Part shown: piece by piece, positions 11,298 to 21,475 of the stretch
How the letters are laid out: each line of letters starts with the position of its first letter
Position numbering within the stretch: the first letter of the stretch is position 1
Source: Meandrina meandrites
Lineage: Eukaryota; Cnidaria; Anthozoa; Scleractinia; Meandrinidae
DNA length: 64,000 bases
Assembly: GCA_963693305.1 (NCBI GenBank)
Contig: OY855910.1
Coordinates: 18,206,362 to 18,270,361 of the forward strand
Direction of reading: 5' to 3'
The notes under the pieces: model-generated
The model's database searches: none
What the model saw: the letters and a program-made list of their open reading frames with translations, nothing else
What the model was told of the DNA's origin: nothing
Made by a program: the position numbers and the translations under genes

Positions 11298-14200
11298 TTG
11301 AATGAGTGTGAACAGTTTTTGAAGAAAACTTTGATTGAGCGACGAGAGTTTGTGGTAGAGAAGAAACTGTGCTTTGGCTGCTTTAGTGATCAGCACATTG
11401 CTAAGAACTGTAAGGAGAGGCAGACATGTAAAACTTGCAACAAGACGCACCCAACATCGCTGCACAATACCGATTGGACGCCGAAACCAAATGACGTCAG
11501 CGTCAAAGATCAATCTGGAGAAACACCTCGAGTTAGCAGCAACCGTACAGCTGTCTGCAACATCACTGAAGCCGGAGACGTACCAATCAACATGGGTATA
11601 TTACCAGTTCTCTTGTTTCATAAGAATGATCCAGCCAAGAAGATTAGAGTTTATGTCCTACTGGACAATGCTAGTGGCGGGACATTCGTGAGTGAGAAGT
11701 CAGCAAAGACACTTGGCGTCGAAGGAAGTGACACTGATCTTGTTCTTACAACGATTCACGAAACGTGCAATGTCAGGACGAAGGCCATTGAAGGATTAGC
11801 AGTAACTAACATTAAAGAAGAGGATGTAATGTTGGACGTGCCCAGAACATTCACACGAAATATTATTCCTGCAGACCGCAGCGAAATACCGCGGCCTGAT
11901 GTAATTGACAAGATGGCTCATTTGAAGGAAGTTAGTGCTGAGATAGCCCCCTACATGGAAGATATCGAAGTGGGACTTCTCACTGGGCTAAACTGCCCAA
12001 GTGCCCTGCGTCCAAGAGAAGTCGTTTACAGTGAAGAGTCAGAACCGTATGCAATACGTTTGCTTCTTGGATGGTACATCAATGGCCCCCTCAATACTTC
12101 ACAACAGAGTGACAGTATTACCTGCAATAGAATTTGTCTTAACCAAGAAGACACCTTTGCAGCCCCCCAAGGATATGTAGTCCCAAAGAGAACAGTTAAG
12201 GAACAGATAATTCCACAAGCAGTTAAGCAGATGTTCGAGTTGGACTTTTCCGAAAACGAAAAGGGGACAGCTCTGTCTCATGAAGACCTCAAGTTCTATG
12301 ACACAGTTGAAAGAGGGATCATCCACCTAGAGGACCTGCATTATGAGATGCCCCTCCCTTTTAAACATCAGGACATTCAGCTCCCTAATAACTATGCAGA
12401 AGCAGAGAAGCGCCTGAGTAGTCTGCGAAAACGCCTGAAGTCTGATGAGAAATATTACACTGACTACTGCAGCTTTATGTCTGAACTCATATCCAAAGGA
12501 TATGCGCGCAAGGTGGATGAGGAAGTCGAAGGTCAACACGGAAGAACCTGGTATCTGCCGCATCATGGAATATACCACCCACAGAAGCGGAAGGTGCGGG
12601 TGGTGTTCGATTGCTCGGCCACATTAGAAGGACACTGCTTGAATGATACATTGCTTCAGGGACCAGATCTCACTAGTAACCTGGTCGGCGTTCTTATCAG
12701 ATTCCGGCAAGAGAAGTACGCTTTCATGGCAGACATTGAGAAAATGTTCTTTCAAGTGAGAGTAAGAGAGGAAGATCAGAGTTTTCTCAGGTTTCTGTGG
12801 TGGCCAAATGGAGAACTAGAGAAGAAGGCAGAAGAATATTGTATGACTGTGCATTTATTCGGTGCAGTATCATCCCCTGCATGCGCTAACTATGCACTTA
12901 AGCGTACAGCAGACGACAACGAAGACAGTTATGGAACCAAGGTAGCCGACACCCTTACAAGAAACTTCTATGTGGACGATGTTCTTAATCCTCAAGAACA
13001 CAGAGCAGAAAACGTTAAGAACCTCGAACTTGGCCAAGACAAGTTACCCATTGAGAGAGCTCTAGGAGTTATTTGGTGCATTGAATTGGATGTTTTCAAC
13101 TTCAGGATTGAACTGAAGGACAAACCTTGTACGCGCAGAGGCATCCTATCAACGATAAGTTCAATTTATGACCCCTTGGGTCTCATCGCTCCTGTAGTAC
13201 TTGTCGGAAAGAAGATACTACAAGACATCTGCCACACTAACAGCTGGGATGAGCCAGTCGACGATGCCACTAAAAGCCGATGGGAGAAATGGCGCAATGA
13301 ACTTGGCCTACTCGAGAATTTAAAGGTACCAAGAAGTTTTAAGCCTAAAGAGTTTGAAAAGGTTGTGTCCGCACAACTCCACTGTATGTCCGATGCTTCA
13401 ACATGCGGCTGTGGACAATGCTCATATTTAAGACTCGAAGATGAGAATGGCAAAGTGCATGTCTCGTTCGTTATGGGAAAAGCCCGAGTAATACCGAAGA
13501 AGACCGTTAGTATCCCAAGGTTGCAATTGGCCGCTGCCACAATTTCTGTCAAGATTGGTGACATTTTAAAGAAGGAGTTGGAATATGAGGACATCGAAGA
13601 CCACTATTGGACGGACAGTAAAGTCGTTCTAGGTTTTATAAGTAACGAATCTAGTCGCTTTCATGTGTACGTGGCGAACAGAGTTCAACTGATCCATGAC
13701 CACTCCACCCCCTCACAGTGGCACTATGTGGATACTGCATTGAATACTGCGGATGAATGTTCAAGGGGTATGTCACCAAAGGACTTTGTGAAAAAATCCA
13801 AGTGGATCACAGGCCCTGCATTTCTGAAAGAACCAGTAGACAACTGGCTGAATGAAGAGACATATGTACAAGACGTGGACCAAGATTGTCCGGAAGTCAA
13901 AAGTGTCAGAGTTAACATGAGTGCAGTGAAAGAGAGTATTGACATACTCAAGAGACTTGAGCGTTTCTCCAGTTGGCGTAAAGCGAAGATGGCTGTAGCA
14001 CTTTGTTTGAAATACAAGAGAAAGCTCAGAGCTAGAGTCATGGCCAAGAAGAAGGCACCCGATGACGGAGCATCCGAAGAAATGTCTACCAGTGGCACTT
14101 TTGCAAGCCTAGGAGTCAATGTCACTGACTTAGAAGAAGCAGAAGTAGAGATCATAAAGCTCGTGCAAAGAGATCAGTTCCCATCAGAGATAAGAAGTCT

Positions 14201-15533
14201 TCAAGACATCCAAAGGAAAGCCAAGTGCGGTAGTCGTGAAGTAGACAAAGAGAAGAAGGCTCTGTTAAAGAAGACAAGTTCTCTCCGCACATTAGATCCA
14301 GTTCTGGACAGTGATTGTATCATGAGAGTTGGCGGAAGAATACGGAGAGCTAACCTGTCAGTCAATCTAAAGAACCCTATCATACTACCAAAGTCAAGCC
14401 ATGTCACTTCACTGATCATTGGCCATGTTCATGGAAGAACACATCATAGCGGAAGAGGGATTACCTTAAATGAACTCCGTGCTAATGGATATTGGATTGT
14501 AAGTGGAAATGCGATGGTCAGGCAGTTTATTTCTAAATGTGTCACATGTCGTTACCTTCGGGGCAGCCACGGAGAACAGAAGATGGCAGATTTACCACGG
14601 TCACATGTGGACCCGGCGCCCCCCTTTACCTTTTGTGGAGTAGACTTCTTTGGTCCTTGGCATGTCCAGCGAAGAAGAGCGGTTGTGAAAAGATATGGAG
14701 CATTGTTTACTTGCTTGGCAAGCAGGGCAGTGCATATAGAAGTGGCAGATTCCCTAGAGGCTGATTCTTTCATAAACGCCCTCAGACGTTTTGTCTGCAG
14801 GAGAGGACCAGTCAGAGAAATTTGCTGTGACAGAGGAACGAATTTCATTGGTGCAGAAACCGAGCTCAAGAAAGCAATCGAAGAAATGGATGATCAGAAG
14901 ATTAAAGCGGAACTCCTCAAAGACAACATCGATTGGATTAAGAATCCAACATCTGCTAGCAACTTCGGCGGTGTCTGGGAGAGACAAATTAGGTCGATCA
15001 GAAACGTCATGAACGGTCTCATTAGAGAACATGGCAATCGTTTAGGTGAAGAAACATTGAGAACATTCCTGTGCGAAGCGGAGTCCACAGTCAACAATAG
15101 ACCCCTGACAGTGGAGACTCTCAACGACCCATTTTCAGCACCACCATTGTCACCAAGTATGCTGTTAACAGGAAAGACAAGGCTTGTGTTGCCACCACCC
15201 GGAGAGTTCAAGAGAGAAGACTTGTATTGTAGGAAGAAATGGAGACGCACGCAACACTTGGCGCAAGAGTTTTGGTCAAGGTGGAGTAAGGAATACTTGC
15301 AGCAGTTGCAAGCAAGAAGCAAGTGGATTCGTCCACGAAGAAATTTCAAGATAGGAGATGTTGTGTTGTTGAAAGAAAACCAGTCCCCTAGAAACAGATG
15401 GCCAATGGCTAAAGTGGTAGATACCCATCCCGACGATCAGGGACAAGTCCGATCAGTGACAGTGTTAACGAGTAATGGCTCCAATCTGGAAAGACCTGTG
15501 AACAAGCTAGTCCTGCTCGTGGAAGCGCAATAG
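11298..15533 (+). CDS. BEL/Pao pol polyprotein (protease, RT, RNase H, integrase)
   Basis: A 1411-residue open frame. In order: zinc knuckles (CFGCFSDQHIAKNC, near residue 33); aspartic protease (VYVLLDNASGGTFVSEK, near 120); reverse transcriptase from about 400 (RKVRVVFDCSATLEG, FMADIEKMFFQV) with catalytic box FYVDDVL near 555; RNase H (MSDASTCGCGQ, then YWTDSKVVLG); integrase zinc domain (H-x4-H, then CVTC, near 1040-1085); integrase core with VDFFGPW, CDRGTNF and GGVWERQIR giving the D,D,E triad; and a C-terminal chromatin/DNA-binding region (RPRRNFKIGDVVLLKE). Together these make cDNA and insert it. Right after FYVDDVL the sequence jumps to NPQEHRAENVKNL, so about 40 residues normally present in the family appear to be missing, in frame. 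The protease reads DNASGG; DTGA/DSGA-like boxes are commoner elsewhere, and I am unsure of its activity. Confidence 0.9.
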   Translation: MNECEQFLKKTLIERREFVVEKKLCFGCFSDQHIAKNCKERQTCKTCNKTHPTSLHNTDWTPKPNDVSVKDQSGETPRVSSNRTAVCNITEAGDVPINMGILPVLLFHKNDPAKKIRVYVLLDNASGGTFVSEKSAKTLGVEGSDTDLVLTTIHETCNVRTKAIEGLAVTNIKEEDVMLDVPRTFTRNIIPADRSEIPRPDVIDKMAHLKEVSAEIAPYMEDIEVGLLTGLNCPSALRPREVVYSEESEPYAIRLLLGWYINGPLNTSQQSDSITCNRICLNQEDTFAAPQGYVVPKRTVKEQIIPQAVKQMFELDFSENEKGTALSHEDLKFYDTVERGIIHLEDLHYEMPLPFKHQDIQLPNNYAEAEKRLSSLRKRLKSDEKYYTDYCSFMSELISKGYARKVDEEVEGQHGRTWYLPHHGIYHPQKRKVRVVFDCSATLEGHCLNDTLLQGPDLTSNLVGVLIRFRQEKYAFMADIEKMFFQVRVREEDQSFLRFLWWPNGELEKKAEEYCMTVHLFGAVSSPACANYALKRTADDNEDSYGTKVADTLTRNFYVDDVLNPQEHRAENVKNLELGQDKLPIERALGVIWCIELDVFNFRIELKDKPCTRRGILSTISSIYDPLGLIAPVVLVGKKILQDICHTNSWDEPVDDATKSRWEKWRNELGLLENLKVPRSFKPKEFEKVVSAQLHCMSDASTCGCGQCSYLRLEDENGKVHVSFVMGKARVIPKKTVSIPRLQLAAATISVKIGDILKKELEYEDIEDHYWTDSKVVLGFISNESSRFHVYVANRVQLIHDHSTPSQWHYVDTALNTADECSRGMSPKDFVKKSKWITGPAFLKEPVDNWLNEETYVQDVDQDCPEVKSVRVNMSAVKESIDILKRLERFSSWRKAKMAVALCLKYKRKLRARVMAKKKAPDDGASEEMSTSGTFASLGVNVTDLEEAEVEIIKLVQRDQFPSEIRSLQDIQRKAKCGSREVDKEKKALLKKTSSLRTLDPVLDSDCIMRVGGRIRRANLSVNLKNPIILPKSSHVTSLIIGHVHGRTHHSGRGITLNELRANGYWIVSGNAMVRQFISKCVTCRYLRGSHGEQKMADLPRSHVDPAPPFTFCGVDFFGPWHVQRRRAVVKRYGALFTCLASRAVHIEVADSLEADSFINALRRFVCRRGPVREICCDRGTNFIGAETELKKAIEEMDDQKIKAELLKDNIDWIKNPTSASNFGGVWERQIRSIRNVMNGLIREHGNRLGEETLRTFLCEAESTVNNRPLTVETLNDPFSAPPLSPSMLLTGKTRLVLPPPGEFKREDLYCRKKWRRTQHLAQEFWSRWSKEYLQQLQARSKWIRPRRNFKIGDVVLLKENQSPRNRWPMAKVVDTHPDDQGQVRSVTVLTSNGSNLERPVNKLVLLVEAQ

Positions 15534-15709
15534 AGACTGGGATTAATTCCCCGACGAGGAGGCTGAACATTGCGAAAGAAAGAACATTGTTAAAAAACCA
15601 ACATTGTTTAAACATTGCTTAGGAAGGAACATTTCCTTTTATTGTCGTGACATTTTAAGGTTGTGTTTTTGTAGAAAATGTAAGCTGAGACTAACATTTT
15701 GGGGAGCCA

Positions 15710-15986
15710 TGTTACGGCTGGGCTTTCGGTGTCCCAGCGTGGGTTGCCTGTGTAGCACATTTTAGTTCGCGCATGCGTGCTGCCAGCGTTCTCAAACAGT
15801 GACCACGAGGGCCACCGAGTTATTACCTCAGGTTAGCTCAGAAATAGCTCAAGTTTTTGTGATGTTAGTTGAGTTTTTCAGTCTTTTGAGCCTCTATCCT
15901 GCGAGTTTGTCTCATGGATCCTCGTGTTAAAGATTAAAGTTGTTGTTACGATGGACTCGTCGATGGTTAAGTCACCGTTCGCAACA
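15710..15986 (+). repeat. 3' LTR of BEL/Pao element
   Basis: 277 bp, ends immediately before the right CAATA target copy (15987-15991). See the 5' LTR for the four differences. Confidence 0.95.
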
Positions 15987-16159
15987 CAATACATATATTG
16001 CATATTAGAAAGCTATTGTGAGTTCTAAGTCTTGAAATAAATGTCAATATCTGGCAGCCAGGATAAGCATAGAGTCGCCATTTTATGCAATATAGTCTTT
16101 GAGAAATTCTCTCATGTCAATCTGCATCACACATAACATTGGGTGTAGGATTATTGGGA

Positions 16160-16660
16160 TGTGGATCATTATCTGCATCATCTTCTTCCTATTCATCATG
16201 ATTTCTGATACAAATGTTGTGTAGCACAGTGCAGGTTATTGCATTTTTTACAGCAAAGTCAATGCTACTGTTGAAGCGCTTTTGAAGAATACTCCACTGA
16301 ATTTTAAGAACATCAAAGGCACATTCTATTTAACTCAGGAAGAAAAAAGCTGCCTGTTAAAGTTTATTTCATCAGGATCCCAGTGGCAGGCTTCATTAAC
16401 CAAGGGTAGAGAAGGTGGCCACTATCCCATAGTAGATAAGGACATATTTCACATCCATTGATAAGTGCTGCTGGTGCTGTAAGAATATCCCTGTGTTCCA
16501 CTCTCCTAAATGTACGGCGCCGTTAAACTTGAGCATTGTGGATGATTCCAGAAAATCCCCAAGCAAAATCAAGAAATATTTTTCGGCCATAAACAACAGC
16601 CTGGATAATGAAATCATGCTGTTGATATGTACTAGCCAGTCAGAGGACAGCAAAACATTG
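16160..16660 (-). pseudogene. PIF/Harbinger transposase remnant
   Basis: Read on the minus strand from about 16660 downwards, a frame gives LGDFLESSTMLKFNGAV-like and GIVATFSTLG. These resemble the Harbinger block 'sGfPGsiHDarvlrnS...GDsaYPLlPWLmkP'. Further down the same strand, after a stop, the C-terminal block is clear: ECAFDVLKIQWSILQKRF and AITCTVLHNICIRN, matching the Harbinger 'vErAFG.LK.RWr.L' and 'CcvLHNiC' motifs. Harbinger transposases are DDE enzymes that make 3-bp (TTA/TWA) target duplications. Several stops and frame breaks make this a fossil. The N-terminal half and the terminal repeats were not found; 16661-16900 may hold more, but I see no motif there. Confidence 0.65.
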
Positions 16661-17914
16661 TCTTCATAGTGGATCTAGAATCAGCGAGTTCCAATAAGGC
16701 TGTTTACACGGATGTTTCCTGTCCGGTAAAACTGCACAAGATTCAGTTTATAGGAGGAAAGGTTTCCAGTGTGATTGAGTAGCATGGGAAATCTGCTGAC
16801 CAAGGTGACATATTTCTTTTAAAATGGCAATGTGGCATGCATAAAGACACCAAATAGACAAAATCACCAAATCCATCCAATGCATATGATGCTGTTCACT
16901 GTGGCCGTGGCGATATCATGGCAGTATCTGAGCCAGCTTTATTTAATTATTTTCGGTTCCACTTTTTGATTTACAGTATTTGTCTAGCATATTAGTAGAT
17001 TAATTATGTAATGATCTTAAAACTCATGTTGTGGTGGAAAAAACCTGGTATACGAGCGAGCTGAGGTGAGGCAACTTAGTTTATTTAATATGCCCTCAAA
17101 ATTCAGCATTACTTTGTTATGTGGGTAAACAATGCAAAGAAAAACAATTCCAGTTAAAGCCTTTGTTCCTTCTTGGATGAGATTTCATCAAAGGGAATTC
17201 CGATTTCTATAGCGGTCTTACATTCCAAGTGAAATCCAAATTAATGGTGAACAAAGTGTGTGTACAAACTTAAATGCATATGTGGAGGGCTGTGTTTTGG
17301 CTTGGCTAAAGCTATTTAGTCTAATTTCCAGAGGTGAATAATGATTCGTCAAGAAGCTCTGGCTTATGATGCTATATTCACGTTGCTTGAATCATTTATC
17401 ATTGCTAAAACTGAAGTGTAAATTTTGGTTCACAATCGATGAATTAAACTTATTTTACACATATGCAAGCAAGCCCTTGTGTTTATTGTTTCCGTGGTTT
17501 AGTTAACGTTCTTTATTTTGTAGTTCTTGATATTCGCCTCTGAAAGTTAGACTAAAACAGTTATTTGCCTCACTGGCTCAGTAAATCTTTTGCCAAACAG
17601 TACCTTCTGAGTGAAGACGATGTGCATATATGGCTGACAAACATTCAGAGGAGAAGAAAGAATGCAACAGAACTAGATCTGTCATTGTCCACTTTATGTC
17701 ATGCTAACAGAGATGGGGTATGGAAAAACTTTAAAGCAGTCACCAATCCAAATGGTGGAAAATTTGCCAAAACACATTCAAGACATCACGAAGAAAGTGC
17801 TTGTCGAAGCATTACAGAACGGTAAAAGGAACAACCATGCATCAAGGCATCTGTCATTGGAGACAGGCTATTTTCATTACAATATTCCCAACAAATGGCT
17901 ACCAACTCTACTAA
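16661..17914. other. No convincing gene
   Basis: One open frame, 17565-17825 plus, contains EDDVHIWLTNIQRRRKN. I could not place it in a family; its basic C-terminal patch could be part of a transposon relic. The rest holds nothing I can support. Confidence 0.4.
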
Positions 17915-18283
17915 CGATCTGTAGTAGTGCAGCCAATATACTGCAACTGGCACTTTTTACAAGAGGCTAAATAAATTACATTTCTGGAGTGGCAGGTTAA
18001 GCGAGACTTAATGTAATATGATTTACCAGTTCTGTAGCTGGAAAATCGATTTGATTGCACAAGAAAATTATTACAAAGATCGCACCTAGTTTTGTCGCAT
18101 TTAAAGCAGCCATTCTCATTACTGTTACTTTTGTGTGAATCATTAGAATTAAATTTCGAAGGTGCTAAAATTTCCTTAACTTTCTAACTTTTCCTTAACT
18201 TTGGGTTTGATTCCAAAAGATGTAAATACTTGCTAATAATACCCCCGATGCTAGGTAAATTAGGGTTGTAAGTAACGACGAAT
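17915..18283 (-). pseudogene. Penelope-like element fragment: RT tail and start of GIY-YIG domain
   Basis: On the minus strand, reading from 18283 to 17915, the translation gives VVTYNPNLPSIGGII, then GCFKCDKTRCDLCNNF (CxxC...CxxC), FSSYRTGKSYYIKSRL, and NVIYLASCKKCQLQYIG. This is the linker and the beginning of the GIY-YIG endonuclease domain of Penelope-like retroelements. The segment stops just after the YIG motif. There is at least one stop before the Cys-rich part. The remainder of the same kind of domain lies on the opposite strand at 19572-19840. Penelope elements use reverse transcriptase plus this endonuclease to insert; this copy is dead. Confidence 0.75.
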
Positions 18284-19550
18284 ACACCAAATGCAAATAT
18301 GGTGGACCACTAGATCGGTGCCTGGGACGAGCTGCATGAAAGCGAGGCTAGTCAGGCTTTGGTGTTTTGTTTTGACAATGCTTTCCACAAAAGTTTTGCT
18401 TATTCGTGGATCTGGTGCATTTCTTTTCGCTGCGCCTACGAGTTGCTGTGTTTCTGAAAACCACCAGAAGTGATAGAAGTGTTCACTGTTTGCCTCTAAG
18501 GGAAAAAGTGGATCAATGCAATTCGTTGAGACGAAAGAAAGGAGTTCACGATCGCCGTGGGAACTATTGAGGTTTGTTTGCTACATTTCAAGTTAGAAGG
18601 TCTTAGAAAATTCGTTTAAATGACAAGCTTATGTGGTGTCTGGTGGTGTTCTAGCACAAGTTGCATGGCCAGTACCTTCCCCAAGGTAAAGAAAAGCTCC
18701 ACTTCCAAGACATCCTCTGTCTCAAAAGAAGTTGTTCATGTCCGGCTTTGTCTGCGTCCTATCCACACGGACGGAATCACACGATCAAATACTAACCAAG
18801 TGAATGAAATTCAACTGCCCCCATAGTTGAAGCAAGTGAAAGCATTGAGCCAAATAAGAACGACTTGGAGCTAAATGTGATTGCTTGCACATTTTCTAAG
18901 ATCTTCTAACCTGAAATGTAGCAGAAGGTAGCGAGACAGAGGAGGTCTTGGAAGTGGAGCTTTTCTTTACCTTGGGGAAGGTACTGGCCATGTAACTCAT
19001 GCTAGAACACCACCAGACACCACATAAGCTCGTCATTTAAACGAATTTTCTAAGATCTTCTAACTTGAAATGTAGCAAACAAACCTCAAAAGTTCCCACA
19101 GCGATCGTGGAAGGTCTTGGAAGTGGAGCTTTTCTTTACCTTGGGGAAGGTACTGGCCATGCAACTCATGCTAGAACACCACCAGACACCACATAAGCTC
19201 GTCATTTAAACAAATTTTCTAAGATCTTCTAACTTGAAATGTAGCAAACAAACCTCAAAAGTTCCCACAGCGATCGTGAACTCCTTTCTTTTGTCTCAAC
19301 GAACTGCATTGATCCACTTTTTCCCTTAGTGGCAAACAGTGAACTCTTCTATCACTTCTCCTGGCATTCAGAAACACAGCAACTGGTAGGCGCAGCGAAA
19401 AGAAACACACCAGATCAATGAATAAGCAAGACTTTTGTAGGAAAGCATTGTGAAAACAAAACACAGAAGCCTGACTAACCTCCCTTTCATGCAGCTCGTC
19501 CCAGGCACCGACCGAGTGGTCTGCCATATTTGCATTCGGTGTATGGGAAT
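18283..19550. repeat. Long imperfect inverted repeat (about 440-bp arms) with an internal duplicate
   Basis: The left arm (18283-about 18720) and the reverse complement of the right arm (about 19110-19550) align nearly end to end, for example GGTGCCTGGGACGAGCTGCA in both. They differ at scattered sites (roughly 8-10% by eye). A third partial copy of the inner arm lies at about 18945-19095, directly repeated with 19110-19260. Both arms show mirror open frames, which are a by-product of the repeat. Penelope-like fragments abut both outer ends in opposite orientation. It could be a fold-back transposon inserted in a Penelope element or the result of inverted Penelope replication. No coding function is seen. 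Confidence 0.8.
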
Positions 19551-19554
19551 AGCT

Positions 19555-20420
19555 TTTTTGACGACTTCTCTTTGGGTTGCCAGTTGCAGTATATTGGCTC
19601 CACTACTAGAGAATTCAAAGTCCGATTTAGAAATCATAAATTGTCCATGCTATCTAACAAAAAATCTTGCGAAGTCCCTGTACATTTTAATAGCGCGCCG
19701 CACTGTTTACAAGACTTTGAATTTCAATGCATTGATCAAATTGTTCACACCAATTCACATGCTCTTTTGGAAAACACACTTACAACTAAGGAAGCTTACT
19801 GGAGTGCACAGTTGTTTACACTGTCGTCCTACTGACTTAACAAAAGGCAGGAATGCCATTAAAAAAAACGAATCGATTTCAATTAAGATCTTTATTAGCA
19901 TCACACCTCATTTTGTGCAGTTAAAATTAATTCGGGTGTTCAGAAATCCCATTGTGGGATCCTGTTATTTATTATGTGCTTTTCAGCATTCAAGGGCTCT
20001 GGCTGGAGAATTTATTACTATTGTTTAACTGCGCCAGTCAAGGAATTTGTTATGACTTGTTTTTGGCCAAGTTTATTCAGGGGCCCGCAGCAGGAAGTTT
20101 GTTACATCCGGGTTGATCTTTCCACCATTAATCCTTAATTTTTATTTTGCTTTTCTGACTGCATTGTGCTTCGTAATGTAGTTGAACATAGGAGTATCTT
20201 AAGTGCAATTGGCGTTAGTTAGTATTACATCATTATTGATCGTTATGTTTTACGTCGTAAATATTTTTTGTTTTTAAATGTAATTAGACTATTTTTTGTT
20301 TCATTCTGTAAACATTTCTTTTAGTATTACGTAACACTATTTTGTAATTAGGGTAGCATACCTTTTTTTAACAGTTTTATATTTGACTCTGTAAAATTAT
20401 GTAATCCCCGAAGGACTTTG
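19555..20420 (+). pseudogene. Penelope-like GIY-YIG endonuclease domain and 3' flank
   Basis: From about 19572 the plus strand encodes GCQLQYIGSTTREFKVRF, RNHKLSMLSNK, CEVPVHFN and EAYWSAQLFTL, the GIY-YIG nuclease domain of Penelope-like elements. It includes the conserved Tyr-Ile-Gly, the following Arg (in FKVRFRNHK) and the Glu within LENTL. The frame ends at 19833-19835. After that stop, NKRQECH-like residues continue in the same frame before another stop, as in the usual 'GLNkR.Ef..k.RI.fn' tail. The upstream part of the domain is cut off at the inverted-repeat boundary. The following 580 bases look like AT-rich untranslated tail and lead to the hammerhead-like motif. Confidence 0.8.
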
Positions 20421-20460
20421 CATGAAAATTCTATTTAAGAACGATTTTAACACTCAATCC

Positions 20461-20522
20461 ACGTGCTGTAAACTGATGAGGGTCGTACGACGGAAACGTT
20501 TTAGTGAAGTTTTTTATGTCAT
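20461..20522 (+). ncRNA. Hammerhead-ribozyme-like motif in Penelope 3' region
   Basis: CTGATGA at 20473-20479 is followed by a perfect 10-base palindrome (GTCGTACGAC, 20482-20491), able to form helix II, and then GAAAC at 20493-20497. These are the two conserved core strands of a hammerhead in the right order and spacing. Penelope-like elements are known to carry minimal hammerheads in their terminal repeats. Helix II closes imperfectly (two extra G before it, one after). I could not identify helix I partners with certainty; a GTC at 20518-20520 could be the cleavage triplet. Probably a degenerate ribozyme. Confidence 0.5.
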
Positions 20523-20656
20523 CTTAGCCAGAAGTTGTCCGTCCTTGGATTTTCTCTTTAATTTCTATTATTACCAATGCCAAGGTTTGGACTGCGAATC
20601 TCTTCGGCATCCTCCTAGCAAACCATCTCCGTTGGCTCAGGACACACCTTCAAATA

Positions 20657-21470
20657 TCTATATATACATATGTATATATAATCCTTGTTGCACCTGAGAG
20701 GCACATAAGGCTCAAGGGAAATAACCAGTTCCCGATTTGGGAATTCTGCCTAATTCCCAACTTTGGGATTTTGGCAACTCGCCGCTTACTTGACTTTGAG
20801 CTTGGGAATTTAAATTTTCCCAAAATGGAAATCAAGATAATTTCCCAATTTTTCCTAAAGTTGGGTATGGAAATATAATATTTTGGCTTAATTGAAATTT
20901 GCACAGTATTTTCTTCCTCTAGAAAATTTGTGTTCTGTGTTCTATGTACAATCTTAAGTCTTGCATGAAAGAAAAATAAAATAATCTTAATTTTTACAAG
21001 TGTCATATCAAATACATACAAGATCTCTGTATGTCTATAATAATAATCAGCCACATTATACCTACATTATTTTGTAATCAATGTTCCTTTATTATTGAAG
21101 AACACTGATTACAAATGTAGCTATGTACAACTCCTGGATATAAGTACATTTCTTGATTGGTTCCCTGCAATTAAGTTGTTAGGTTATTTGGATAATATGA
21201 TGTGAAAGATATTAGCAAAAAATATTTCAACACAAAAGTCTTAACACATTTTTTATGAAACAGTGCATTGTTATATAAAACAGTTAAAACAACAACAACA
21301 ACAACAAATAATAATTCCACTCAAGTTAATCATACAGAACTCATAACCAACTCATTCAGTGTTGCTAAATAACTTAGCTGACATGTACCAAATCAAGTAT
21401 GCTATTGAGTCCTTGGTATGGTATATAGTTCACAAATGTGACACAGCTTTGGTTGAAATTGTCATTGTTA
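20657..21470. repeat. AT dinucleotide tract, TTCCCAA-motif repeat, a hairpin and an AAC microsatellite
   Basis: TATATA-type tract at about 20657-20682. From 20720 to 20870 the motifs TTCCCAA and TTGGGA recur in both orientations. The same style of repeat is found again at 58985-59205. At 21062-21120 an inverted repeat pairs TTTGTAATCAATGTTC with GAACACTGATTACAAA. A short (AAC)n run lies near 21289-21307. No gene is supported here. Confidence 0.55.
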
Positions 21471-21475
21471 GTTTC

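Larger units (their letters stand above)
8716..15986 (+). mobile_element. BEL/Pao LTR retrotransposon, nearly complete
   Basis: Two 277-bp direct repeats (8716-8992 and 15710-15986) begin TGTTACGGCT and end TTCGCAACA. They flank gag and pol sequence of the BEL/Pao type. The element is bounded by a 5-bp target duplication, CAATA at 8711-8715 and 15987-15991. A purine-rich stretch (GGGGAG, about 15701-15706) precedes the 3' LTR and may prime plus-strand synthesis. I could not settle which tRNA primes minus-strand synthesis. By hand alignment the LTRs differ at four sites, all transitions, so the insertion is fairly young. Frameshifts in gag and an apparent deletion in RT mean this copy is probably not autonomous. 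Confidence 0.95.

Noticed and set aside
13166..15349. Several minus-strand frames of 70-150 codons across the BEL pol gene
   Set aside because: Shadows of the pol frame.
19255..19637. Minus-strand open frames resembling the plus-strand frame at 18291-18473
   Set aside because: They are the two arms of the inverted repeat read in mirror image; no protein family is recognisable.
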